From: Stutzerimonas azotifigens
Lineage (GTDB): Bacteria > Pseudomonadota > Gammaproteobacteria > Pseudomonadales > Pseudomonadaceae
Direction: 5' to 3'
Length of the DNA stretch: 64,000 bases
Assembly (NCBI RefSeq): GCF_013522725.1
Contig: NZ_JAAMRF010000013.1
Span: forward strand, 53,071 to 117,070
Below the pieces are notes generated by a model that made no database searches, was not told the origin of the DNA, and saw nothing but the letters and a program-made list of their open reading frames with translations. Positions within the stretch are counted from its first letter, which is position 1. The number at the start of each line of letters is the position of its first letter. Positions 16,888-25,680 of the stretch are shown here, piece by piece. Both the position numbers and the translations under genes were made by a program.

Positions 16888-18082
16888 ACCTCTGGACGCG
16901 GACACCTGCGCTGCCGCCGAGCCCTATCAGCTGATCTCCCTGCTCAACGCCGACGAGGCCGAAGTCGACCGGCAGATGCACATCTGCAACGCCTGCCGTT
17001 ACTGCGAAGGCTTCTGCGCCGTGTTCCCGGCGATGACCCGGCGCCTGGAGTTCGGCAAGGCCGACATCCATTACCTGGCCAACCTCTGCCACAACTGTGG
17101 CGCCTGCCTGCACGCGTGCCAATACGCCGCCCCCCACGAGTTCGCGGTCAACGTGCCGCAATCGCTGGCCAAGGTGCGGCTGGATACCTACACGGACTTC
17201 GCCTGGCCGGCGGCGCTTGGCGGTCTCTACCGGCGCAACGGGCTGACCATGGCCCTGGCGACCTCGGCCGGCCTGGTGCTGTTCCTGCTGTTGGCGATGC
17301 TGATCAACGGCACGCTGTTGCCGGGGCGGCTGGCCGGTGATTTCTATGCGGTGTTCCCGCACAACACCCTGGCGCTGATGTTCGGTGCTGCGTTCGGTTT
17401 CGCCGTGCTGGCGCTGGGGATCGGTGTGCGGCGTTTCTGGAAGCGCATCACGCCCGCCGAGGCGCGGGAAAGCGCCAGCACTGCCGCGGCGCTGGAGGCC
17501 TCGGGCGCGGTGCTCAAGCTCAAGTACCTCGATGGTGGGCACGGGCAGGGCTGCAACAACGAGAGCGACCGCTACACCCTGTGGCGCCGGCGCTTCCACC
17601 ACTTCACCTTTTACGGGTTCATGCTCTGCCTGGCCTCGACCAGCGTCGCCACGCTGTATCACTACCTGCTGGGAGCCGAGGCGCCTTATCCGCTCTTCAG
17701 CCTGCCGGTCATGCTCGGCACGGCCGGCGGCATCGGGCTGATCATCGGGCCGCTGGGGTTGCTGGTGATGAGCTATCGCCGCGATCCGGCGCAGGGCGAC
17801 GTGGCTCAGCGGCCGATGGACCGCGCCTTCATCGCGCTGCTGCTGCTGATCAGCGTCACCGGTCTCGCGCTGCTGGCGCTACGCGACACGGCGGCGATGG
17901 CGATCCTGCTCGCGGTACATCTGGGCGTAGTGATGGCGTTCTTTCTGACCATGCCCTACGGTAAATTCGCCCACGGCATTTTCCGCAGCGCGGCGCTGCT
18001 CAAACATGCCATCGAGAAACGCCAGCCGGACCGGTTGCAGCTGGGAAGCGAGCGCTCGGAGCCGGCCACGGGCGGCCGCTGA
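16874..18082 (+). CDS. tcuB: Tricarballylate utilisation iron-sulfur membrane protein
   Basis: TcuB reoxidises TcuA by moving electrons to the quinone pool. It has 402 residues. Two four-cysteine clusters are near the N-terminus: [15 protein letters not shown] (about 37-51) and [17 protein letters not shown] (about 74-90), each suited to a 4Fe-4S centre, followed by about six membrane segments with histidines such as [11 protein letters not shown]. The start at 16874 follows GAAGGAC and overlaps tcuA, so translation is probably coupled. It is the CitB/TcuB family type. Confidence 0.88.
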   Translation: MQLREPLDADTCAAAEPYQLISLLNADEAEVDRQMHICNACRYCEGFCAVFPAMTRRLEFGKADIHYLANLCHNCGACLHACQYAAPHEFAVNVPQSLAKVRLDTYTDFAWPAALGGLYRRNGLTMALATSAGLVLFLLLAMLINGTLLPGRLAGDFYAVFPHNTLALMFGAAFGFAVLALGIGVRRFWKRITPAEARESASTAAALEASGAVLKLKYLDGGHGQGCNNESDRYTLWRRRFHHFTFYGFMLCLASTSVATLYHYLLGAEAPYPLFSLPVMLGTAGGIGLIIGPLGLLVMSYRRDPAQGDVAQRPMDRAFIALLLLISVTGLALLALRDTAAMAILLAVHLGVVMAFFLTMPYGKFAHGIFRSAALLKHAIEKRQPDRLQLGSERSEPATGGR

Positions 18083-18151
18083 GCAAAAGCGGCCGGCGGG
18101 GCGTCAAACGACCATCGGCCGGCCCATGCCGAGCCTCAAGGAGACTGCGGC

Positions 18152-19129
18152 ATGCACATCGTCATTCCCGATGACTACCAGGACGTGATCCGCTCGCTGG
18201 ACTGCTTCGCGCAGCTGGACGGGCACAAGGTCACGGTCTACCACGACGCCGTCAGCGACCGGCAGGTACTGGCCGAACGTTTCGCCGACGCCGACGCGCT
18301 GGTGCTGACCCGCGAGCGAACCCAGATCGACGCCGCGTTGCTGGCGCAATTGCCCAACCTCAAGCTGATCAGCCAGACCGGCAAGGTGGCCGCCCACCTG
18401 GATCTGGACGCCTGCACGCGGGGCGGCGTCGCGGTGATGGAGGGGCGAGGCTCGCCCATCGCACCGGCGGAGCTGGCCTGGGGGCTGATCCTGATGGCGC
18501 GCCGCCGGTTGCTACCGGCGATGCAGGCGCTCTATGCCGGGCAATGGCAGGTCAATCTGGGCGAGCGCCTGTACGGGCAGACCCTGGGCATCTGGGGCTA
18601 CGGCAAGATCGGCCAGCGCCTGGCCCGCTACGCCCAGGCCTTCGAGATGCCGGTGCTGGTGTGGGGCAGCGAAGGCTCGCGCGAGGCCGCCGAGCGCGAC
18701 GGCCACCGCGCCGCCGACAGTCGCGAGGCGTTCTTCGCCGAGGCCGATGTGCTGAGCCTGAACCTGCGCCTGGTCGAGGCGACCCGGCACCTGGTCACCG
18801 CCGAGGACCTGGCCCGGATGAAGCCGACGGCGCTCCTGGTCAACGTCAGCCGGGCCGAGCTGATCGAGCCCGGCGCGCTGCTCGAGGCGCTGAACATGGG
18901 CCGCCCTGGCTACGCCGCGCTCGATGTCTTCGAGCAGGAACCACTCACCGACACCGAGCACCCGCTGCTGCTGCATCCCGATGTGCTCTGCACGCCGCAC
19001 CTGGGTTACGTCGAGCGCCATGGCTACGAGCTGTATTTCGGCGATGCCTTCGCCAATGTCGTGCGCTTCTTCGCGGGCGAGCCCTGCACCTTCGCCAATC
19101 CCGAGGTGAGCCCCGCCGGCGCCGGTTGA
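18152..19129 (+). CDS. D-2-hydroxyacid dehydrogenase family protein
   Basis: This NAD(P)-dependent enzyme of 325 residues reduces a 2-oxoacid or oxidises a D-2-hydroxyacid. The Rossmann motif is GIWGYGKIGQRLARY (about 149-163). The catalytic residues are seen as Arg in NVSRAELI, Glu in DVFEQEPL and His in CTPHLGYVE. GGAG lies upstream of the ATG. It follows tcuB by 69 bases on the same strand and could be part of that operon, though no link to tricarballylate is known. Substrate is unassigned. Confidence 0.83.
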   Translation: MHIVIPDDYQDVIRSLDCFAQLDGHKVTVYHDAVSDRQVLAERFADADALVLTRERTQIDAALLAQLPNLKLISQTGKVAAHLDLDACTRGGVAVMEGRGSPIAPAELAWGLILMARRRLLPAMQALYAGQWQVNLGERLYGQTLGIWGYGKIGQRLARYAQAFEMPVLVWGSEGSREAAERDGHRAADSREAFFAEADVLSLNLRLVEATRHLVTAEDLARMKPTALLVNVSRAELIEPGALLEALNMGRPGYAALDVFEQEPLTDTEHPLLLHPDVLCTPHLGYVERHGYELYFGDAFANVVRFFAGEPCTFANPEVSPAGAG

Positions 19130-19224
19130 TTGCGCCCGGTCAGCTCGCCGCGTTCTCGCGTTAACTAGACTCTTTCAGGCGAGACGGGCCGGGACCCACG
19201 GCGCGTCGCTATGGGGGAGCGGAG

Positions 19225-20889
19225 ATGGATGCGTTACTGGGCCATGGGCCTTACGTCGAATTCGCGGTGCTGCTGATGGTCTCGGCGGTCGCCGGTGCGG
19301 TGGCGGTGCGCCTGCGCCAGCCGGTGCTGATCGCCTACATCGTGATCGGCATCCTGGTGGGGCCTGCGGCGTTCGGCCTCGTGCGGGCGCACGAGCAGAT
19401 CAACCTGCTGGCGGAAATCGGCGTCACGGTGCTGCTGTTCGTGGTCGGCCTCAAGCTCGACCTGCAGCACATTCGGCATATCGGCCCGGTGGCGCTGGCC
19501 ACCGGGCTCGGTCAGCTGACGTTCACCATCGTCTTCGGCTTCATCCTGACGCTGGCGATGGGCAAGGGCGCGGTGGAAGCCATCTACATCGCCGTCGCGC
19601 TGACCTTTTCCAGCACCATCATCATCGTCAAGCTGCTCTCCGACAAACGTGAGCTGGACTCGCTGCACGGGCGCATCGCGGTGGGGTTCCTGATCGTCCA
19701 GGACCTGGCCGTGGTGCTGGCGATGATGACGATGAGCGCGTTGCGCGGTGCTGGCGAGGCCGGTGCGCTGGAGGTGGCGGGCTCGCTGCTGTTGCGGCTG
19801 GTACTCGCGGCGCTGCTGATGTTCGTGCTGATGCGCTACATACTGCCGAAGGTGGTGGCCGCCATGGCGCGCTCCCAAGAGCTGCTGCTGATCTTCGCCA
19901 TCGCCTGGGGCTGCGGGCTGGCGGCGCTCGGCGAGTGGGCCGGCTTCAGCAAGGAGGCGGGCGCGTTCATGGCCGGCTTCTCGCTGGCTTCGACGGCATA
20001 CCGCGAGGCGATGAATGCCCGCCTGACCGGCATCCGCGATTTCATGCTGCTGTTCTTCTTCATCGACCTCGGCTCCCGGCTCGATTTTTCGACCCTGGGC
20101 GGCGAACTGCTGCCGGCGGTGGTGCTCTCGCTGTTCGTGCTGATCGGCAACCCGCTGATCGTCATGGCGATCATGGGTTTCATGGGTTATCGCAAGCGCA
20201 CCGGTTTCCTGGCCGGGCTGACCGTGGCGCAGATCAGCGAGTTCTCCATCGTCTTCGTGGCAATGGGCATCACGCTCGGGCATGTCGGCGGCGAGGCGCT
20301 CGGGCTCACCACCCTGGTCGGCCTGGTGACCATCATGCTGTCGACCTACATGATCCTTTTCTCGCAATCGCTCTATGAGCGCCTGGCGCCCTGGCTGGGC
20401 GTGTTCGAACGCAAGCGACCGTTTCGCGAACTGGAAGTGGAGCAGCCGGTGCGCCCCGAAGGTCAGCCACAGGTGCTGGTGTTCGGGCTCGGCCGCTACG
20501 GTGCGCGGCTGTTACAGCAGCTCGACAATGCCGGGGTGGCGGTGATGGGGATGGACTTCGATCCGGAGGTGGTGCGTTCGCTGGCGCTGGAAGGGCGCAA
20601 CGTGCGCTTCGGCGATGGTGAGGACCCGAGCCTGCTGGAGAGCCTGCCGCTGCAGCATGCCGACTGGGTCGTGACTACCTTGGCGCAGTGGGAGTCGAAC
20701 CGCGCGTTGCTGCATGCCTTGCGCATGGCGGGCTTTACCGGCCGGATCGCCGGCGTGGTGCGCGATGACCCCCACGGCCAGGCGCTGGAGGCCGCCGGGG
20801 TGCAGCTGGTTCTGAATCCCTTCACCGACGCGGCGGACTTCGCCGCGCGCTGGCTGGTGGGAGATCTCAAGGAAAAGGCGCGGCAGTGA
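19225..20889 (+). CDS. CPA2-family cation:proton antiporter with RCK domain
   Basis: This is an inner-membrane monovalent cation/H+ antiporter of the KefB/YbaL type, 554 residues. The first 380 residues hold about 12 membrane segments, including TFSSTIIIVKLLSDK and GFSKEAGAFMAGFSLAS, typical of the transport core. A cytosolic RCK_N domain follows with Rossmann motif VFGLGRYGARLLQQLDNAG (about residues 417-435), which would bind a nucleotide. There is no C-terminal RCK_C domain. The start has GGGGGAGC upstream. The stop codon lies in the loop of a perfect bidirectional terminator. Confidence 0.85.
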   Translation: MDALLGHGPYVEFAVLLMVSAVAGAVAVRLRQPVLIAYIVIGILVGPAAFGLVRAHEQINLLAEIGVTVLLFVVGLKLDLQHIRHIGPVALATGLGQLTFTIVFGFILTLAMGKGAVEAIYIAVALTFSSTIIIVKLLSDKRELDSLHGRIAVGFLIVQDLAVVLAMMTMSALRGAGEAGALEVAGSLLLRLVLAALLMFVLMRYILPKVVAAMARSQELLLIFAIAWGCGLAALGEWAGFSKEAGAFMAGFSLASTAYREAMNARLTGIRDFMLLFFFIDLGSRLDFSTLGGELLPAVVLSLFVLIGNPLIVMAIMGFMGYRKRTGFLAGLTVAQISEFSIVFVAMGITLGHVGGEALGLTTLVGLVTIMLSTYMILFSQSLYERLAPWLGVFERKRPFRELEVEQPVRPEGQPQVLVFGLGRYGARLLQQLDNAGVAVMGMDFDPEVVRSLALEGRNVRFGDGEDPSLLESLPLQHADWVVTTLAQWESNRALLHALRMAGFTGRIAGVVRDDPHGQALEAAGVQLVLNPFTDAADFAARWLVGDLKEKARQ

Positions 20890-20904
20890 GGTGCCGCGCC
20901 TTTT
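20873..20904. terminator. Bidirectional terminator with a stop codon in its loop
   Basis: AAAAGGCGCGGCA (20873-20885) pairs perfectly with TGCCGCGCCTTTT (20892-20904) around GTGAGG. It has a T-run on both strands. It serves the antiporter gene (plus) and the pirin gene (minus). The antiporter TGA stop spans loop bases 20887-20889, so the last codons lie in the stem. Confidence 0.85.
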
Positions 20905-20906
20905 CG

Positions 20907-21611
20907 TCACTCGCCGCGCAGGTCGAACACCAGCACTTCGGCATCGTTGCCGTTGGCCAGGACGAGCTGCGATTCCTGCCACAGCTTGACGCCGTCTCCG
21001 GCGCCCAGCTTCTGTCCGTTCAGCTCGACCTCGCCGCGTGCCACATGCACATAGGCGGCGCGGCCTTCGGCCAGGTTCAGGCTGGCCGTCTCGTCGCCAT
21101 CGAACAGACCGGCATAGACGCGCGCATCCTGACGTACGCTCAGCGACTCCTCGGCCCCGTCCGGGGAGATGATCAGCGCCAGTCGACCCCGTTTGCTCGC
21201 CGTGTCGAAGTGCCGCTGCTGGTAGCGCGGTTCGGCGCCTTTTTCCGACGGCACGATCCATATCTGCAGAAAGTGCACTGGCTCGCTGGGCGAGTGGTTG
21301 TACTCGCTGTGGGACACGCCGATGCCGGCGCTCATCAACTGCACATCGCCGGGACGGATCACCGAGCCGGTGCCGAGCGAGTCCTTGTGTTCGAGCGCAC
21401 CTTCCAGCACGTAGCTGAAGATCTCCATGTCGCGGTGCGGGTGCCTGCCGAAGCCCCTGGCCGGTGCGACGCGGTCGTCGTTGATCACCAGCAGGTCGGA
21501 GAAACCATTCTCCCGCGGGTTGTAGTAGGAGGCGAAGGAAAAGGTGTGGCGCGATTGCAGCCAGCCGTGGTCTGCAGTGCCGCGTTCGTGGCTTTTGCGA
21601 AGGGTCAGCAT
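20907..21611 (-). CDS. Pirin family protein
   Basis: This cytosolic bicupin protein of 234 residues resembles YhaK/YhhW. The N-terminal cupin has the metal site GRHPHRDMEIFSYVLEGALEHKD (about 55-77) with three His and a Glu. Some bacterial pirins have quercetin 2,3-dioxygenase activity, but the physiological substrate is usually unknown. The start has GGAG upstream (ATCAGGAGAAAACGCC). The gene follows a DoxX gene by 56 bases on the same strand, a common pairing, with a LysR gene further upstream. Confidence 0.88.
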   Translation of the reverse strand: MLTLRKSHERGTADHGWLQSRHTFSFASYYNPRENGFSDLLVINDDRVAPARGFGRHPHRDMEIFSYVLEGALEHKDSLGTGSVIRPGDVQLMSAGIGVSHSEYNHSPSEPVHFLQIWIVPSEKGAEPRYQQRHFDTASKRGRLALIISPDGAEESLSVRQDARVYAGLFDGDETASLNLAEGRAAYVHVARGEVELNGQKLGAGDGVKLWQESQLVLANGNDAEVLVFDLRGE

Positions 21612-21667
21612 GGCGTTTTCTCCTGATGAGCCGGCCAGTCATGGCCGGCGGTGGAACTTGAGTATGG

Positions 21668-22078
21668 TCAGGCCAGGGCGGTGCGATGTGCCCGCCGGGC
21701 GTCGAGGCTGAAGGCGCCGGCACCGAAGGCCACTACCTGCAACAGGCCACCGACGATGGCGATGTTCTTCAGGAAGTGGATCATCTGGTTCTGATCGCCC
21801 AACTGGTTGTGGAAGATCAGCGCGGTGACCAGGGTGAACGCCGCCATCATCGCAGCCACCAGACGCACCCGGTAGCCCAGCACCAGCGCCGCCGCGAAGC
21901 CCAGCTCGACGACAAGCGCGCCGAGGAAGGCGAGATCGACGAAGGGCACGCCCATCGCTGCGATGTAGCCTTTGGTGGCCGCCGGCGCGGCCAGCTTGCC
22001 GACACCGCTGAACAGAAACAGCAGCCCCAGCAGCACGCGGCCGGAGGTAGCGGAGTAGTTCTGGATCGAAGCGTTCAT
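21668..22078 (-). CDS. DoxX family membrane protein
   Basis: This small inner-membrane protein has 136 residues and four predicted membrane helices. It shows the DoxX landmarks RVLLGLLFLFSGVGKLAAP (about 14-32), a central LGALVVELGFAAALVLGY, and FHNQLGDQNQMIHFLKNIAIVGGLL. Bacterial DoxX proteins are linked to redox or thiol stress in several organisms, without a settled reaction. It probably forms a unit with the pirin gene and may be controlled from a 14-base inverted repeat located upstream. Confidence 0.87.
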   Translation of the reverse strand: MNASIQNYSATSGRVLLGLLFLFSGVGKLAAPAATKGYIAAMGVPFVDLAFLGALVVELGFAAALVLGYRVRLVAAMMAAFTLVTALIFHNQLGDQNQMIHFLKNIAIVGGLLQVVAFGAGAFSLDARRAHRTALA

Positions 22079-22167
22079 GTCGTGTCCTCACAATTATGGT
22101 TGGCGCCGGTTGGCGACGTTGTGAGGCGCAGATTAGGGTAAACCCGAAGGCCGAATAAGTAGCTCGA

Positions 22168-22181
22168 ACAGGTAATACTGT
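22168..22181. promoter_or_regulatory. Candidate LysR box upstream of doxX-pirin
   Basis: ACAG-GTAATA-CTGT is an inverted repeat 90 bases upstream of the DoxX start and between it and the LysR gene 3' end. Size and symmetry fit a LysR-type site; the neighbouring LysR protein is the likely ligand. Confidence 0.35.
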
Positions 22182-22203
22182 CCGCTTCAGGATGACAATT
22201 GGC

Positions 22204-23082
22204 TTAGCTTTGCAGGTGCTGGCGCAGGAACTCGACGAACAGCTGCACCGCCCGGGAGTTCTGTCGGTGCTGTGGATAGACCGCATGGAACGCCGCCGAT
22301 GGTCGCTGGTAGGCCTCGAGCACCGGAACCAGCCCGCCCTCCGCCAGCGCCTGGCCGACGATGAAGGTCGGCAGCAGGGTAATGCCGAGTCCGGCGATGG
22401 CGGCGTCGCGCACGACTTCGCCGTTGTTGGCCAGCAACTGGCCGCTGACCGGTACGCCGAACGGCTTGCCGTCGCGCTGGAAAGGCCACTCGACGCCTCG
22501 TCCATGACCGTAGAGCAGGCAGCGATGCTGTTGAAGGTCTTCGGGTGTTTGCGGCGCGGCGTGTCGTTCCAGATAGGCGGGGCTGGCGCAGGCGACCAGG
22601 CGGATCGCGACCAGGCGCTTGGCGATCAGGGTCGAGTCTTCCAGCACGCCGCCGCGGATGGCCATGTCGAAACCTTCTCGAATCAGATCCACCGGTCGGT
22701 CGTTGAGCTCCAGCTCGACCTTTAGCAAGGGGTGTTCTTCCAGGAACAACGGCAGAATCGGGCTCAGGTGCAGGGTGCCGAAGGTCATCGGCGCGCTGAT
22801 GCGCAGGGTGCCACGCGCCGTCGCGCTCTGGCTGGCGAGCAGCTCGCGGGTCTCGCTGACGTCATCGAGGATGCGTGCAGCGCGTTCGTAGAGCGTGGTG
22901 CCCAGCTCGGTCGGGCGCAGCCGGCGGGTGGTGCGGTTGAGCAGGCGCACGCCGAGCTCCGCCTCCAATGCCTGGATGCGACGGCTGACGTACTGCTTGG
23001 AAAGGCCCAGGCGCTCAGCCGCCGCGGTGAAGCTCTGCTGATCGAGGGTGGTGACGAACAGGCGCAGGTCTTCGAGCTGCAT
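22204..23082 (-). CDS. LysR-family regulator next to doxX-pirin
   Basis: This regulator has 292 residues. Its N-terminal helix-turn-helix is MQLEDLRLFVTTLDQQSFTAAAERLGLSKQYVSRRIQALE in segments, followed by a CrgA-like effector domain. The frame is open to 23106 with two further Met codons; I chose 23082 because the usual family start is M-x-L-x-D-L-x-L-F. It is on the same strand as, and upstream of, the DoxX and pirin genes, which are the likely targets. The inducer is unknown; relatives respond to aromatic or electrophilic compounds. Confidence 0.85.
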   Translation of the reverse strand: MQLEDLRLFVTTLDQQSFTAAAERLGLSKQYVSRRIQALEAELGVRLLNRTTRRLRPTELGTTLYERAARILDDVSETRELLASQSATARGTLRISAPMTFGTLHLSPILPLFLEEHPLLKVELELNDRPVDLIREGFDMAIRGGVLEDSTLIAKRLVAIRLVACASPAYLERHAAPQTPEDLQQHRCLLYGHGRGVEWPFQRDGKPFGVPVSGQLLANNGEVVRDAAIAGLGITLLPTFIVGQALAEGGLVPVLEAYQRPSAAFHAVYPQHRQNSRAVQLFVEFLRQHLQS

Positions 23083-23162
23083 CGGGATCATCCAATCGGG
23101 TGACAATGGCGCTCGATGCTAGCCGATTGGATTGCCGAAGGGGACAGACGCCTGGCGCGCGA

Positions 23163-23735
23163 TCAGGAGGCGTCTTGCTCGACGTACTGCTTGGTCAGCT
23201 GTGCGCGTGCGCTGTCGAGCAGCTGCGCCGAAAGCTCGGGGTCGCTGACACTGCGCGAGAGTAGGAGGGCGCCGACCAGCGTGCAGAGCAGCGTCACGCT
23301 CTTGTCCGCGGCATCCTCATCCGGCAGGCAGGCTTCGATCCTGCTCAGCCGGTCGCGCAGCGAGGCGTCTGTGAGCGGGCTCGGCTGGCCGCGCTGGCCG
23401 AGCTCGGCGCAGAGGGTCGGCAGCGGGCAGCCTTCGGCGGCGTTGTCGCGGTGGGCCGGTGACAGGTAGCGATCGATGAAGGTCTGCAACGGCTTTTCGC
23501 CTGTCAGTGCTCGCTCGGCGCGTTCGCGTATCTGCTCGGCCGAATGCTGCAGCGCGTTCTCGACCAGTTCGTCCTTGGATTTGAAGTGCGCGTAGAAACC
23601 GCCGTGGGTCAGACCGAGCGCTTTCATCAGCGGCTGCAGGCCGGTGGCCTCGACGCCGTCGCGGCGAAAGCGCCGGGCGGCCTCTTCGACGATGCGCTGA
23701 CGGGTCTGGGCTTTGTGGTCTTCGGAATAACGCAT
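23163..23735 (-). CDS. TetR-family repressor
   Basis: This TetR/AcrR-type repressor has 190 residues. The helix-turn-helix is at about residues 12-50: RIVEEAARRFRRDG, LMKALGLTHGGFYAHF, KSKDELV. The ligand-binding half includes AEGCPLPTLCAELG, as in the electrophile-linked YxaF/LmrA-like subfamily. The start at 23735 is chosen over 23753 since the family begins near MRYSxxHK. An 11-base element just upstream (23757-23767) is repeated in the promoter of the MFS gene, so it probably represses itself, the thioesterase and the efflux pump. Confidence 0.87.
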   Translation of the reverse strand: MRYSEDHKAQTRQRIVEEAARRFRRDGVEATGLQPLMKALGLTHGGFYAHFKSKDELVENALQHSAEQIRERAERALTGEKPLQTFIDRYLSPAHRDNAAEGCPLPTLCAELGQRGQPSPLTDASLRDRLSRIEACLPDEDAADKSVTLLCTLVGALLLSRSVSDPELSAQLLDSARAQLTKQYVEQDAS

Positions 23736-23756
23736 GGCTACCTCGTGTCTCATATG

Positions 23757-23767
23757 CTGGTCGTCAT
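23757..23767. promoter_or_regulatory. Candidate TetR operator at the tetR promoter
   Basis: CTGGTCGTCAT differs by one base from ATGGTCGTCAT at 24406. It lies 22 bases upstream of the chosen tetR start, which would give autoregulation. Confidence 0.4.
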
Positions 23768-23807
23768 CCTAACGCGTTTCGCCGGTCAAACCCCGCGCGC
23801 TGTCGCC

Positions 23808-24347
23808 TCAGCGGTCCAGTTGCAGAATCAGGCAGGTGGTCGAGCCCGTCGCGTAGAGCTTGTCGTCGACGTCATACAGCCGCCCCTCGGCCAGCGCCGT
23901 CGAGCGGCCCACGTGGACGATGCGACCCTCGGCGCGCACGGGGCCGACATCGTCGCGCAAGGCCCGGATGTAGCTGATGCGCAGGTCCGTGGTGGTGTAC
24001 CCCTGGCCAGGCTTGAGGCGGGTGTGGATCGCGCAGCCCATGCAGGAGTCGAGCAGGGTCGCCGCGTAACCGCCGTGCACGCTGCCCAGCGGGTTGTAGT
24101 GGGTTGCGTTGGGCCAGCCCTGGAAGACGAACAGGCCATCGTCCCAGCGGATCGGCACGAAACCGAGCAACTCGCCGATCGGCGGGCGAGGCAGCTCGCC
24201 CCGGCCGATTCCGCCGAAGAAATCCTTCGGATCCATGCCTGCCACTTCGGCGAGCGGGAGCGTGCCGACAGGGGCGAGGCGGGCGCGAACGTCCTGTTCT
24301 TCCTGCTGCCAGGCGGCGAGTTTTTCAGCGCGGTTGAGGGTGGTCAT
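23808..24347 (-). CDS. PaaI/hotdog-fold thioesterase
   Basis: This cytosolic hotdog-fold thioesterase has 179 residues. The active-site region NPLGSVHGGYAATLLDSCMGCAIHT (about 85-109) has the HGG motif and a catalytic-type Asp. An N-terminal extension of 60 residues rich in WQQEEQDVRARL precedes the fold. It would hydrolyse an acyl-CoA, substrate unknown. The gene is divergent from the MFS efflux gene over a 103-base control region with two TetR-like sites, and tetR follows it on the same strand by 72 bases. Confidence 0.85.
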   Translation of the reverse strand: MTTLNRAEKLAAWQQEEQDVRARLAPVGTLPLAEVAGMDPKDFFGGIGRGELPRPPIGELLGFVPIRWDDGLFVFQGWPNATHYNPLGSVHGGYAATLLDSCMGCAIHTRLKPGQGYTTTDLRISYIRALRDDVGPVRAEGRIVHVGRSTALAEGRLYDVDDKLYATGSTTCLILQLDR

Positions 24348-24380
24348 CGGGGCGTCTCCAGGCGTGTTGTTTTTAAATTA

Positions 24381-24416
24381 TGGACAACATGTAAAGACAA
24401 TATTATGGTCGTCATA
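24381..24416 (+). promoter_or_regulatory. MFS promoter with two candidate TetR operators
   Basis: ATGGACAACAT (24381-24391) and ATGGTCGTCAT (24406-24416) share the form ATGG-W-C-R-W-CAT with centres 25 bases apart. The first overlaps a -35-like TGGACA (24382-24387) and the second overlaps a -10-like TATGGT (24405-24410), with a 17-base spacer. Blocking both would stop transcription of the efflux gene. Confidence 0.45.
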
Positions 24417-24450
24417 CAAAAGGCAAGCCCGCCTGCACGAGACCGACGCC

Positions 24451-25680
24451 ATGCCCGCCATTCCCCTTCCATCCCGCCAGCTGCTGGCGCTTGTGATGCT
24501 ATTGACCGCCCTTGGTGAAGTCTCCACGCAACTGATCGTGCCGAGCCTCGGCGCGATGGAGTCGGCGCTGGGGGCCGGCTCCGGCACCGGCGTCCACGCG
24601 CTCTCGGCCTTCGTGGCGGCCTTCGGCCTCGGGCAGTTGCTGCTCGGGCCGCTGTCGGATCGAATCGGCCGTCGTCCGGTGTTGATTGGCGGCTTGCTGA
24701 CCTACCTGCTCGGCACGGGCGCGATGTTGCTGGCGGGCAGCCTGGGCGAGTTCATCGGCGCCCGGGTGTTGCAGGGGCTGGGGGCTTGCGCCTGCATGGT
24801 GCTGGCGCGGACCACGGTGCGTGACGTCTGGAAGGCCGATGCCGGCCCGGCGCTGGCCAAATCGGTGATCGGCATGCTCAGCGCAGTGATGTTCGCACTG
24901 ATGCTTGGCGGCCTGCTGCATGCCTATGGCGGCTGGCGCGCGCCGATCGTGGCATCGCTGCTGTTGGGGCTTGGCGCGCTGGCGGCGGTCGTTTCGCTGA
25001 TGCGCGAGAGCAACCTGCAGCGCGACCCGCGTGCGGGGCATCTGGGCAGTCTCGTGCGCGACTACGCCGACCTGTTGCGCAGCCCCGGCTTTCCCTCTTT
25101 GGTGTTCGCCATCGCCGGAACCTACGGGGCGATGTTCGCGGTCATTGCCGGTTCTTCCGCCGTCTATGTCGGGCGGCTGCAACTGAGTCCGGCCCAGTAC
25201 GGGCTGACCTTCGGCAGCATTGTCGTGGGTCTCGTGGCCGGCGCCTATTACACCCAGCGCACCATCGCTCGGCTCGGGCCCCGGCGGCTGGTCGCACGCG
25301 GTCTCTTGCTGGTCGCCAGCGGCGCGCTGCTCAGCCTCCTCATCCATGGGCTGTTCGGGCTTTCCGTGGTGGGCCTGTCGCTGCCGCAGCTACTGGTGAC
25401 CCTGGGCGGCGGCATGGTTCTGCCGGCCTCCATCGCCGGCGCGGTGATACCCAACGCGCACCGCGCGGGGCTTGCGGCGGGCTTCATGGGCTTCGCGCAG
25501 ATGCTGGGTGCCACCTGCAGCGGCCTGCTGCTCAGCGCCCTGCCCGATGGTGGTGCCGAGCCTATGCTGCAGGTGAGCCTGGGGTTCGCCCTGGCCGGCT
25601 TCGTACTGTTCCATTTCCTGCGCGCCGGCGGCATGTCGGCGCCCCAACCGGCCGACAGCGGCAGAGGAGCTTCGCAATGA
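24451..25680 (+). CDS. MFS drug-efflux transporter (Bcr/CflA-like)
   Basis: This is an inner-membrane H+ antiporter of 409 residues with 12 predicted helices. The MFS motif A between TM2 and TM3 is GPLSDRIGRRPVLIGG (about 69-84), and the TM5 region has GLGACACMVLARTTVRDVW, typical of Bcr/CflA drug pumps. It starts at 24451 although the frame is open to 24109 through the control region. The control region and nearby tetR suggest induction by a toxic compound. Its stop overlaps the next start (ATGA), so lpd translation is coupled to it. Confidence 0.83.
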   Translation: MPAIPLPSRQLLALVMLLTALGEVSTQLIVPSLGAMESALGAGSGTGVHALSAFVAAFGLGQLLLGPLSDRIGRRPVLIGGLLTYLLGTGAMLLAGSLGEFIGARVLQGLGACACMVLARTTVRDVWKADAGPALAKSVIGMLSAVMFALMLGGLLHAYGGWRAPIVASLLLGLGALAAVVSLMRESNLQRDPRAGHLGSLVRDYADLLRSPGFPSLVFAIAGTYGAMFAVIAGSSAVYVGRLQLSPAQYGLTFGSIVVGLVAGAYYTQRTIARLGPRRLVARGLLLVASGALLSLLIHGLFGLSVVGLSLPQLLVTLGGGMVLPASIAGAVIPNAHRAGLAAGFMGFAQMLGATCSGLLLSALPDGGAEPMLQVSLGFALAGFVLFHFLRAGGMSAPQPADSGRGASQ

